64,000 nt of DNA from Sandaracinaceae bacterium (GTDB lineage: Bacteria > Myxococcota_A > Polyangia > Polyangiales > Sandaracinaceae): assembly GCA_020633195.1 (NCBI GenBank), contig JACKEC010000014.1, positions 682,001 to 746,000 on the forward strand. The letters are read 5' to 3'. Below the pieces are notes generated by a model that was given only the letters and a program-made list of their open reading frames with translations, searched no databases and was not told the origin of the DNA. Position 1 is the stretch's first letter. Every line of letters begins with the position of its first letter. Below are positions 8,862 to 16,583 of this stretch, piece after piece. The position numbers were made by a program, and so were the translations under genes.

Positions 8862-9494
8862 ATGGACCCCGATGCAGCCTTGATCGCTCGCGCCCAGCAG
8901 GGCGACACCGCGGCGTTCAGGCAGCTCTTCCGTCGTCACCAGGGCACGGTGAGTCGCATCGTCTACCGGATGATCGGGCCCTCGCCCGACGTCGAGGACG
9001 TGGTCCAGGACGTCTTCCTCAACGTCTACCGGTCGCTCCCCTCCTTCCGGGGCGACGCCAAGTTCTCCACGTGGCTCTACCGCCTCGCGACGAACGTGAC
9101 CCGGATGCACCTGCGCCGGGGGCGCAGCCGACCGCGGTTCACCGACACCGAGGTCCCGGAGGCCCCGCGGGACGGCGTGCCCCAGGACACGCCGGAGATC
9201 CAGGTGGAGCGCGCCCAGCGCGTGCGCGCGCTGTACCGTCTCCTCGACACGTTGAGCGAGAAGAAGCGCGAGGTCCTGGTCCTGCACGACTTCGAGGGGG
9301 TCCCCGCCAAGGAGATCGCCGAGGCCCTCGACATCCCCGTCCTCACGGTCCGGACGCGCCTCTTCTATGCTCGCAAGGAGCTCTACGCGGCGCTCGCCGC
9401 CGAGCCGAGCCTCGAGAGCGTGATGCACGCGCTGATGGACAAGCTCCCGGGGCGCCCCAAGCGCGACTCGGCCGGAGAGACCCCGAGCGTCTGA
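8862..9494 (+). CDS. ECF-type sigma-70 family RNA polymerase sigma factor
   Basis: A 210-residue sigma factor from the ATG at 8862; an in-frame ATG at 8796 would add 22 residues with no family similarity. Region 2 lies at ~10-95 (FRQLFRRHQGTVSRIVYRM, then DVEDVVQDVFLNVYRSLPSF for -10 recognition and core binding, and FSTWLYRLATNVT). Region 4 is at ~125-180, with the helix-turn-helix GVPAKEIAEALDIPVLTVRT. There is no region 1 or 3, so it is an extracytoplasmic-function type. The next gene starts one base after its stop and carries a Zn-finger anti-sigma motif and a membrane segment, the usual partner arrangement, so this sigma is probably held inactive at the membrane until a signal arrives. 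Confidence 0.92.
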   Translation: MDPDAALIARAQQGDTAAFRQLFRRHQGTVSRIVYRMIGPSPDVEDVVQDVFLNVYRSLPSFRGDAKFSTWLYRLATNVTRMHLRRGRSRPRFTDTEVPEAPRDGVPQDTPEIQVERAQRVRALYRLLDTLSEKKREVLVLHDFEGVPAKEIAEALDIPVLTVRTRLFYARKELYAALAAEPSLESVMHALMDKLPGRPKRDSAGETPSV

Positions 9495-9495
9495 G

Positions 9496-10947
9496 ATGAC
9501 CCACCGTCCCAAGACCGCTGCGCTCATCGCCTACGCCGGAGGCCTGCTCTCCGACGAGGGGCGTCGCCGCCTCGAGGCCCACCTCGCGGGCTGCGACGTG
9601 TGCGGCGAGGAGCTCGCGGCGATCGAGATGTACGACTCGCTGATCGAGGACGTGCGCAGCTCGCAGATGCCCGCGATCGACTTCGAGAGCATGGAGCTCC
9701 CCCTCGCGCGGGAGGCGGCCGCGATCAGTCGGACGATGCTCGCGCAGAAGGAGCGCCGCTCGCGAGCGCCCTGGATCGGGCTCGGGGTGGCCGCCGCGGC
9801 CGCCGCGATCGGGATCTTCGTCTGGTCGCAGCGCGCCGAGACCCCCGCCCCGACCCCGGCCCCGATCGCCGAGGCGACCGAGGTGGTCGAGCCGGCGCCG
9901 GTCGAGGTCCCCGAGCCGGCCCTCCTCGAGCCGGTCGTCACCCTCGCCGCGGGCGACGTCCACCGGGTGACCGAGGGCGGCGAGATGTCGCTGTCCCTCG
10001 GCGACGTGCTCGGCGAGGGCGACCAGCTCCGGAGCGGGGACCGCTCGGAGATCCACGTCCGCCTCTCCGATGGGACCGGCATCCGCCTGGCGTCGTCGAC
10101 GGAGACCACGCTGACCCGGATCCGCGAGGACGAGGTCCGGCTCGAGCTCGGCGCCGGCGCCCTGGCCCACGACGTGGCGCCGCTCGCGAGCGGCTCCCAG
10201 TTCGTCGTCCTCGCCGCTGGCTACTCGGTCGAGGTCACGGGGACCCGGTTCGTGGTGAGCTACCTCGCCGACACCGTGGGCGTCGACCTGAGCGAGGGGT
10301 CGGTCCGGATCCTCGCGCCCGATGGAGAGGTCATCGAGCTGCGCGCCCCGGCCCGCTGGCGCTCGCGCGGCAACGCCGCCGACGGCCAGCCCGACGCGCC
10401 GGCCGTGCGAGGCCTCGCCGAGCCGCGCATCGCCCCCACGCCCGTCACCCTCACCGACCTTCGGATCGTCCAGTGGTCCGTCGACGGCTTCGAGGTCGAG
10501 ACCCTCGGGACGGTGCAGATCGGGCTGGCCCCCGGCGAGCACGAGGTCCGCGGCTGGGATCCGCGGGGGCGGCTCTTCACCGCGCTGCTGCCGGTGGGTG
10601 ACGCGCCCGTCGAGCTCCGGGCCGAGGCCCTGCAGCCCGAGGCGCCGCGTCTGCGGCCTGGCCACCTCGACGAGGAGGACCTGCGACCGGTGCTCACGCG
10701 GGGCATGCGGCAGGTCCAGCGCTGCTACGAGGTCGCCCTCCGGCGCGGGGTCGAGAACGCGACCGGCCGCGCCCAGATCCGGCTCGACATCGGCGTCATG
10801 GGCGAGGTGACGCGGGCCCGCGTGCAGGGCCTCCCGGACGGGCCGCTCGCGCAGTGCATCACGAACTACGCGACCCGCTGGACGTTCCCGCCGCCTGGCG
10901 GGCCGGTGACGATCGAGCAGCCCCTCGCGCTGACCCCGACGCAGTAG
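9496..10947 (+). CDS. Membrane anti-sigma/FecR protein with AgmX/PglI C-terminal domain
   Basis: 483 residues, starting one nucleotide after the sigma factor stop, so translation is probably coupled. Residues 1-45 hold a zinc-finger anti-sigma motif (H29-x3-C33-x2-C36). A membrane helix spans ~92-110, followed by a Pro/Ala/Glu linker. A FecR-like beta domain spans ~150-275 (GDVLGEGDQLRSGDRSEI, VEVTGTRFVVSY, GSVRIL). The last ~95 residues match the AgmX/PglI C-terminal domain of myxobacteria, a TonB-C-like fold with the characteristic Cys pair (C410 in VQRCYEVALRRG and C454 in LAQCITNYATRWTFPP). The layout suggests a cytoplasmic sigma-binding finger, a periplasmic sensor and a terminal domain that could contact an outer-membrane partner. 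The function is inferred from the domains. Confidence 0.88.
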   Translation: MTHRPKTAALIAYAGGLLSDEGRRRLEAHLAGCDVCGEELAAIEMYDSLIEDVRSSQMPAIDFESMELPLAREAAAISRTMLAQKERRSRAPWIGLGVAAAAAAIGIFVWSQRAETPAPTPAPIAEATEVVEPAPVEVPEPALLEPVVTLAAGDVHRVTEGGEMSLSLGDVLGEGDQLRSGDRSEIHVRLSDGTGIRLASSTETTLTRIREDEVRLELGAGALAHDVAPLASGSQFVVLAAGYSVEVTGTRFVVSYLADTVGVDLSEGSVRILAPDGEVIELRAPARWRSRGNAADGQPDAPAVRGLAEPRIAPTPVTLTDLRIVQWSVDGFEVETLGTVQIGLAPGEHEVRGWDPRGRLFTALLPVGDAPVELRAEALQPEAPRLRPGHLDEEDLRPVLTRGMRQVQRCYEVALRRGVENATGRAQIRLDIGVMGEVTRARVQGLPDGPLAQCITNYATRWTFPPPGGPVTIEQPLALTPTQ

Positions 10948-11004
10948 CGACCCTGGTCTGCTGAAAACTACGACACGCGAGCACACAGACCTACACTCGC
11001 GGAC

Positions 11005-12072
11005 GTGGAAGAGCTCCGCCGAGCCGCGATTCGCCGAGCGTGTCAGGTGCTGTTCTGCGCCGCGGCCCTCGCGGGTGGAGCCGGGGTCGCGTGGGTGAGC
11101 CGCCCCGCGCCCGCCGCCGCGGTGGGGCAGTTCCCGCTCCCGATGCCCGACGCGGACGCGTTCCCCGCGCTCGACCCGGCCCAGCGCGCGCCCGCCCCCG
11201 TCGTCCTCGCGGACGACCCGGACCCGGTCGTCGAGGACCCCGATCCCGAGCCGACGAGCACGTTCGCCGACACCCTCGCCGAGGGCATGGTGATCACCGG
11301 GGCCACCGATCAGCGGCTGATCCTGTTCACGTTCGACGACGGCCCCGACCCGCGAAACACCCCGCAGCTGCTCGACACGCTCGACGAGCTGGGCATCCGG
11401 GCGGTGTTCTTCCTCAGCACGTACCGCCTCGAGGGCGAAGGTCCGTGGCCGGAGCAGAACCGCGCGCTCGCCCGCGAGATCGCGCGGCGCGGGCACATCG
11501 TCGCGAACCACACGCACCAGCACGAGCAGCTCCCCCTCCTCGAGACCGAAGAGGTGATGCGGCAGGTGGAGCACGCGGACGAGATCCTCGAGCGGGTGCT
11601 CGGCTCCCGCGCGTGGCTCGTCCGCCCGCCGGGCGGGTCGCGCTCGCCCCGCGTCGACCGGCTCCTCGCGTCCCGCGGCTACACGCAGCTGCTGTGGAAC
11701 GTGGGCACCGGCGACTTCCAGGTCCGCGACGCCGACTCGGTCGTCCACACCTTCACGCGGGTCCTCGGGCGCCGCGAGCGCGAGTTCGGCGAGCGCGGCG
11801 GGGTGGTGCTCCTGCACGACACGCACGCCTGGAGCGTCGAGGCCGTGCCGCGGATCGTCGGCTGGCTCCGCGAGCAGAACTGCGATCTGCTCGCGAGCGG
11901 CGACGAGCTCTACGACATCGTCGGCGACCCCCGCCCGTTCTTCACGCCGCGCACCGACGACCCGAGCGCCGCGGCCCCGCCCGCGCACCTCGACGACGCG
12001 ACGCTCGAGCGCCACCAGGCGCGGCTCCGTGAGGAGACGCGGCGTCGCTGCGAGCGAGTCGCCTCGCGCTGA
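11005..12072 (+). CDS. Polysaccharide deacetylase (NodB homology) family protein
   Basis: A 355-residue protein with a GTG start and an N-terminal hydrophobic segment (residues ~12-34) that looks like a signal anchor, then a Pro/Asp-rich linker. All five NodB motifs are visible: TFDDGPD (~110), HTHQH (~168, metal-binding His pair), RPPGG (~206), WNVGTGDF (~231) and LLHDTH (~270, catalytic His). The metal triad Asp-His-His therefore appears intact, as in carbohydrate esterase family 4 enzymes that remove N- or O-acetyl groups from peptidoglycan, chitin-like or exopolysaccharide chains. The substrate is not predictable. The C-terminal ~50 residues are charged and low in similarity. The neighbours give no clear pathway. 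Confidence 0.9.
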   Translation: MEELRRAAIRRACQVLFCAAALAGGAGVAWVSRPAPAAAVGQFPLPMPDADAFPALDPAQRAPAPVVLADDPDPVVEDPDPEPTSTFADTLAEGMVITGATDQRLILFTFDDGPDPRNTPQLLDTLDELGIRAVFFLSTYRLEGEGPWPEQNRALAREIARRGHIVANHTHQHEQLPLLETEEVMRQVEHADEILERVLGSRAWLVRPPGGSRSPRVDRLLASRGYTQLLWNVGTGDFQVRDADSVVHTFTRVLGRREREFGERGGVVLLHDTHAWSVEAVPRIVGWLREQNCDLLASGDELYDIVGDPRPFFTPRTDDPSAAAPPAHLDDATLERHQARLREETRRRCERVASR

Positions 12073-12118
12073 CCCTCATCTTGCGCTAGCCCCGCGCCAA
12101 GGGGGTCACCAGAGGATC

Positions 12119-14950
12119 ATGAACTCCGCGGCTCAAGAGTGCCCGGCGTGCGGTTTCGCCAACCCGCGCGCCTGGCGTGCGTGCTGCCGGTGCGGCCGAC
12201 CGCTCGTCGAGGGGCGCCCGCGGACCGGGCAGACCCTTCGCGAAGCGACGGACCGCACGGTCGTCGACACCGCTCCCCCCAAGGAGGTGACCGAGCCCTC
12301 CGCGCCCGAGGCCGCCGAGCCCGCGGCGCAGGGTGAGCTCGAGCCGCCGCTGGTCGGGCAGCTCGACGTGACCCACGCGATCCACGCGGGGATCACCAGC
12401 GCCTTCGAAGGCGGCCAGCCCACGCTGGTGGTGCTGGAGGGTGAGCGCGGGTCCGGGAAGACCCGGCTGCTGTTCCACGCCAGCGAGGTCGCGGCGCGCA
12501 TGAACGGGGAGGCGCTCATTCTGTACGGGGCGTGTCGAGCCCAGGGCGCCGACGGTTACTACGCGCCGTTCGGCCGCATGCTCCTCGAGCGCTTCGGGGT
12601 CACCCCGAGCTCCTCGCCGAGCAGCGTCCGCGGCGCGATGGCCACGCACGTGAGCGAGGCGCTCCAGAGCGCGGACGCCATCACGGTCGCGGAGACGACG
12701 CACCTCCTCGGGCACATCGCGGGGGTCCCCTTCCCCGACAGCCCGTTCCTGCGCGAGGACGGCGAGCCCGGCGAGCTCCACGAGCGCGCGATCGGCGCCT
12801 TCCGCCGGATGATCGCGGGCGAGGCGAAGCAGCGCCCGGTGCTCATCCTGCTCGACAACATGCACGCCGCCGAGGACGACGGCTGGGAGCTGGTGCAAGC
12901 CGCGCTCGCCGCGGGCGGCCCGATCGCGGTGGTCGCCGCCGGCGCGCCACCCGTCGCGGAGCGGGCCGAGAAGCTCGAGGCCGGGGGCGGGCTGATGATC
13001 GGCCCGATCTCCCCGCTCGCCGAGATCGACATCGCGTCGTTCGTGCAGGTGCTGCTGCCCGCGCTCGCGGAGGCGCCCGAGCCGCTCGTCGCGGCGCTGA
13101 CCCACCGCTCGAAGGGCAACCCGAGCGCGCTGCGCGAGCTGGTGTTCGCGCTCGTCGAGCAGGGGCTGTTCACGCCGGGCGAGCACGGCCTCGTCGCCGA
13201 CCTCGATCAGCTCCAGGCGGGCAACCTCCCGGTCACGATGCAGGACGCGGTGCGGGCCCGGCTCGCTCGCCTCGACGCGATCGAGCTCGCCTCGGTCCAG
13301 CGCGCCGCGGTCGTCGGCGAGGTGTTCATGGACCGCTGCATCCTCGCGATGATGCGCGGCGAGCGCCCCGCCCCGGGCGACGGCGCCGACCCGGCGTCGA
13401 TGTGGCCGGACGACGAGGACGACGCGGCGCTCGGCGCGGCGCTCACGCGGCTCGTCGAGAAGGGGTTCATCGAGAACCTCGAGCAGACCGACGTGCCCGG
13501 CACCGTCGAGTACCGGTTCCTCCACAGCGACACGCGCGAGCTGCTCTACGAGGAGCTCGACGACGAGCTGCGCCACGCCCGCCACCGGATGGTCGCGGAC
13601 TGGATGAGCATCGCGATCGAGCTGCGGCGTCAGGGCATGGCCGCGCTCGCCGCGCCCCACCTCGAGAAGGCGGGCATGCGGGCCCGCGCGGGCCGGGCGT
13701 ACCTCGAGGCGGCGCAAGCGGAGCTGTCGCGGATCCACACGCAGACCGCGCTCCGCTTCGCGGAGAAGGCGCTCGAGCTCATCGAGCCCGAGGACATCGC
13801 GCGGCGCATCGACGCGCTGCACCTCCACGGGTCGCTCCTCACCACGGTGGGCCGCTACGACGAGTCGCGGGCCTCGTTCGTCCAGATGCTCGAGACGGCG
13901 TGGCGCATCGGCGCGCGGAACAAGGGCGGCGCGGCGCTGAACCGCCTCGCTCGGATCCACCGTCAGCGCGGTGAGGACGTGCAGGCGGTGCAGCTCCTCG
14001 AGCGCGCGCTGCAGCTCTTCCGGACCGCCGCAGATCTGCGCGGCGTGGCGAGCTCGCTCGACGACCTCGCGCAGGTCATGCGGCTGCGCGGCGACCTCGA
14101 TCGCGCCCTCGCGGCCGCGCAGGAGGCGCTCGAGATCCGGCGGCAGCACGCGGACGTGCGCGGCGAGGCGGTGTCGCTGATGACGCTCGGCGGGATCGAG
14201 TACGCCCGCGGCGAGATCGAGGCGGCGCAGAACCTCTTCGAGAGCGCCCGCGAGATCCGCGAGTCCATCGGCGACCGTCAAGGTGTCATGCAGGTGTACA
14301 ACGCCCTCGGCGTCGTCGCGTTCGACCGCGGGGACAACGAGCGCGCCGAGGCCTGCTGGCGCGCGGCGCTGCAGGAGGCCCGCAAGGTCGCCGACCGGCA
14401 CACCCAGACGTTCCTCCTCAACAACCTCGGTGAGCTCCTCACGACCGCGGGCCGCGCCGAAGAGGCGCAGGTCCTGCTCGAGGAGGCGCGCGAGCTCGCC
14501 CACGAGATGCGCAACCGGCGCGCGATGGCCGAGGTCGAGCGCAACCTGGGCCTCAACCTGCTCAAGCAGGGCCACGAGGACGCGGAGAAGACGCTGCTGC
14601 GCGCCCTCGCGCTCGCCGAGGCGTACGGCAGCGCCGAGGCGATGGCGCTCGCGCACCGCGCGATCGGCCAGCTCCGGGCGCAGACCCTGTTCGACGACGA
14701 CGGCGAGGTGTCGCGGCGCGCCGAGGAGAGCTTCCTCGCGAGCATCGACACCTTCCGCGAGGTCGGCAACGAGAAGGAGGCGGCGCGCTCCCTCGCGCAG
14801 CTCGGCTACCACCTGATCGAGCGCGGCGACGTCGAGAGCGCGAAGGAGCGGCTCCGCGAGGCCCGCGCGATCATGCGCCGCGTCGGCGTCCACGATCAGG
14901 CAAAGGTCGAGCAGACCCTCGAGGAGCTCGGCGCGCTCACGCGACACTGA
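12119..14950 (+). CDS. Zinc-ribbon AAA ATPase with TPR repeats
   Basis: 943 residues from the ATG at 12119, which has an AGAGG sequence just upstream; a longer frame runs back into the previous gene. N-terminal zinc ribbon C8-x2-C11 ... C22/C23-C25. AAA/STAND-type ATPase at ~75-420, with Walker A GERGSGKTRLL (~108-118) and Walker B VLILLDN (~241). A winged-helix-like region follows to ~550, then about eight tetratricopeptide units to the C-terminus (repeats such as GRYDESRASFVQMLETAW and GDLDRALAAAQEALEI). In myxobacteria this AAA-TPR body is often fused to a Ser/Thr kinase or guanylate cyclase domain; here it stands alone behind a zinc ribbon. Likely a cytoplasmic signalling or scaffold ATPase. 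Confidence 0.85.
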   Translation: MNSAAQECPACGFANPRAWRACCRCGRPLVEGRPRTGQTLREATDRTVVDTAPPKEVTEPSAPEAAEPAAQGELEPPLVGQLDVTHAIHAGITSAFEGGQPTLVVLEGERGSGKTRLLFHASEVAARMNGEALILYGACRAQGADGYYAPFGRMLLERFGVTPSSSPSSVRGAMATHVSEALQSADAITVAETTHLLGHIAGVPFPDSPFLREDGEPGELHERAIGAFRRMIAGEAKQRPVLILLDNMHAAEDDGWELVQAALAAGGPIAVVAAGAPPVAERAEKLEAGGGLMIGPISPLAEIDIASFVQVLLPALAEAPEPLVAALTHRSKGNPSALRELVFALVEQGLFTPGEHGLVADLDQLQAGNLPVTMQDAVRARLARLDAIELASVQRAAVVGEVFMDRCILAMMRGERPAPGDGADPASMWPDDEDDAALGAALTRLVEKGFIENLEQTDVPGTVEYRFLHSDTRELLYEELDDELRHARHRMVADWMSIAIELRRQGMAALAAPHLEKAGMRARAGRAYLEAAQAELSRIHTQTALRFAEKALELIEPEDIARRIDALHLHGSLLTTVGRYDESRASFVQMLETAWRIGARNKGGAALNRLARIHRQRGEDVQAVQLLERALQLFRTAADLRGVASSLDDLAQVMRLRGDLDRALAAAQEALEIRRQHADVRGEAVSLMTLGGIEYARGEIEAAQNLFESAREIRESIGDRQGVMQVYNALGVVAFDRGDNERAEACWRAALQEARKVADRHTQTFLLNNLGELLTTAGRAEEAQVLLEEARELAHEMRNRRAMAEVERNLGLNLLKQGHEDAEKTLLRALALAEAYGSAEAMALAHRAIGQLRAQTLFDDDGEVSRRAEESFLASIDTFREVGNEKEAARSLAQLGYHLIERGDVESAKERLREARAIMRRVGVHDQAKVEQTLEELGALTRH

Positions 14951-14966
14951 GTTTCCGAAGGGCCCG

Positions 14967-16424
14967 CTACGGGGCTGCGCGGCAGGTGTTGCTGCAGCCG
15001 TCCGTGTCGACGCGGTTGCCGTCGTCGCACTCCTCGACGCCGGCGTGGACGAAGCCGTCGCCGCAGGTGGCGCGGCGGCACGCGAGCGACACGCCGGTCC
15101 CCGGGTGCGCGGCGAAGCGCGGGAGGCAGCCGTCGGTCGCGTCGGTGTTGCCGTCGTCGCACTGCTCGCAGCCCTGACAGCCCGGGGTCGCCGGGTCCGT
15201 ATCGGCGCGGTTCACGAGGCCGTCCCCGCACACGTTGAGCAGGCACGCGGTGGTGCACGCGTCCCGGTTGCTCGTGTTCCCGTCGTCGCACTCCTCGCCC
15301 GCGCTGGTGACGCCGTCGCCGCAGCGGGGCAGCGTGCAGGCCGTGGTGCAGCCGTCGCCGTCGAACGTGTTGCCGTCGTCGCACTCCTCGACGCCCGCGT
15401 GGACGAAGCCGTCGCCGCAGCGCGCGAGCAGGCAGGTGCTCAGGCAGTCGTCGGTGTCGTCGGCGTTGCCGTCGTCGCACTCGCTGCCCGGGCCGATCAC
15501 GCCGTCCCCACACTCGTCGGGGCTGCACCGGCTCGTGCACCCGTCGGTGTCGTCCATGTTCCCGTCGTCGCACGCCTCCACGCCGGCCCAGACGACCCCG
15601 TCGCCGCACCGCGCGGGCTCGCAGGTGTTGCGGCACGCGTCGCGATCGTCGCTGTTGCCGTCGTCGCAGGCCTCGACGCCAGCCCACACGAAGCCGTCCC
15701 CGCAGTACGCGGCGACGCACGTGTTCAGGCACGCGTCGGTGTTGTCGCTGTTGCCGTCGTCGCACTCGAGGCCGGGTCCCACCACGCCGTCACCGCACTC
15801 GGGGACGCTGCAGTTGTTCCGGCAGGCGTCGAGGTTGTCCAGGTTGCCGTCGTCGCAGAGCTCGACGCCGGTCTGCACGAAGCCGTCGCCGCACCGGGCG
15901 CTCTCACAGACGTTGGTGCAGCTGTCGGTGTTGCTGGCGTTTCCGTCGTCGCACTCCTCGACGCCGATGTAACGGACGCCATCCCCGCAGACGTTGACCG
16001 AGCAATTGTTCTTGCACCCGTCGGTGTCGTTCAGGTTGCCGTCGTCGCACTCCTCGCCGGCGCAGTTCACCACCCCGTCGCCGCAGGAGCAGTAGCGACA
16101 GAGGTTGGTGCAAGAGTCGGTGTCGTCGTCGTTGCCGTCGTCGCACCCCTCCACGCCGATCTGGACCCAGCCGTCGCCGCAGAACGCGGCCATGCACGAG
16201 GTCAGGCACCCGTCGGTGTTGCTGGTGTTGCCGTCGTCGCACTCCTCGCCGTCCGAGATCACGCCGTCCCCGCAGTACGGGGCGCCCGCGTCGATCGGGG
16301 GGACGCCCGTGTCGGGGATCGGAGGCGGTGGAGCCCCACCGTCGATCGTCAGCGGGTGCGTCGAGCCACACGCCAACAGCAGCCCCGACAACCCCACGAC
16401 CCAGCAACCCTCGTCAACGCGCAT
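14967..16424 (-). CDS. DUF4215 Cys-rich repeat lipoprotein (13 repeats)
   Basis: 485 residues. The signal peptide ends at lipobox LLAC (Cys19), then a Pro/Gly-rich linker leads to 13 consecutive copies of a ~32-residue unit CGDGxx...ECDDGNxxxxDxCxxxC. This is the myxobacterial Cys-rich repeat (DUF4215). The first eleven units and the last are regular. The twelfth carries an insertion, with extra Cys (GCQGCEQCDDGN) and a long loop, before the final unit. Each unit has an acidic DDGN loop that probably binds calcium and Cys residues that probably form disulfides, giving a stiff rod on the cell surface. A GGGGAG ribosome site precedes the ATG. The gene is convergent with the AAA-TPR gene and divergent from the cytochrome gene. 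Probably an adhesin or surface spacer; exact role unknown. Confidence 0.9.
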   Translation of the reverse strand: MRVDEGCWVVGLSGLLLACGSTHPLTIDGGAPPPPIPDTGVPPIDAGAPYCGDGVISDGEECDDGNTSNTDGCLTSCMAAFCGDGWVQIGVEGCDDGNDDDTDSCTNLCRYCSCGDGVVNCAGEECDDGNLNDTDGCKNNCSVNVCGDGVRYIGVEECDDGNASNTDSCTNVCESARCGDGFVQTGVELCDDGNLDNLDACRNNCSVPECGDGVVGPGLECDDGNSDNTDACLNTCVAAYCGDGFVWAGVEACDDGNSDDRDACRNTCEPARCGDGVVWAGVEACDDGNMDDTDGCTSRCSPDECGDGVIGPGSECDDGNADDTDDCLSTCLLARCGDGFVHAGVEECDDGNTFDGDGCTTACTLPRCGDGVTSAGEECDDGNTSNRDACTTACLLNVCGDGLVNRADTDPATPGCQGCEQCDDGNTDATDGCLPRFAAHPGTGVSLACRRATCGDGFVHAGVEECDDGNRVDTDGCSNTCRAAP

Positions 16425-16583
16425 CGTCTCCCCTTTCGGCGACCACGCACCTCAACATCCATGCCGAGCCCGTGAGGTGGGCCTCGCGGCGCCGGAGACA
16501 CTCCGCGAGCGCAGCGCGACACGGGGCTCGCGCCCCTGAGACACCTCGCGGCCTCGCTCGCTCGAGTTGGATACGATGCCCGC

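Noticed and set aside
12086..14947. A 953-codon open frame on the minus strand over the AAA-TPR gene
   Set aside because: The plus strand encodes zinc ribbon, Walker A/B and TPR units; the reverse frame is composition-driven.
14995..16300. A CRISPR-like array: a short block around TTGCCGTCGTCGCACTC recurs about every 95-100 bp
   Set aside because: The spacing equals the 32-codon protein repeat and the block encodes ECDDGN in frame. There are no cas genes, and the stretches between blocks are coding rather than unrelated spacers.
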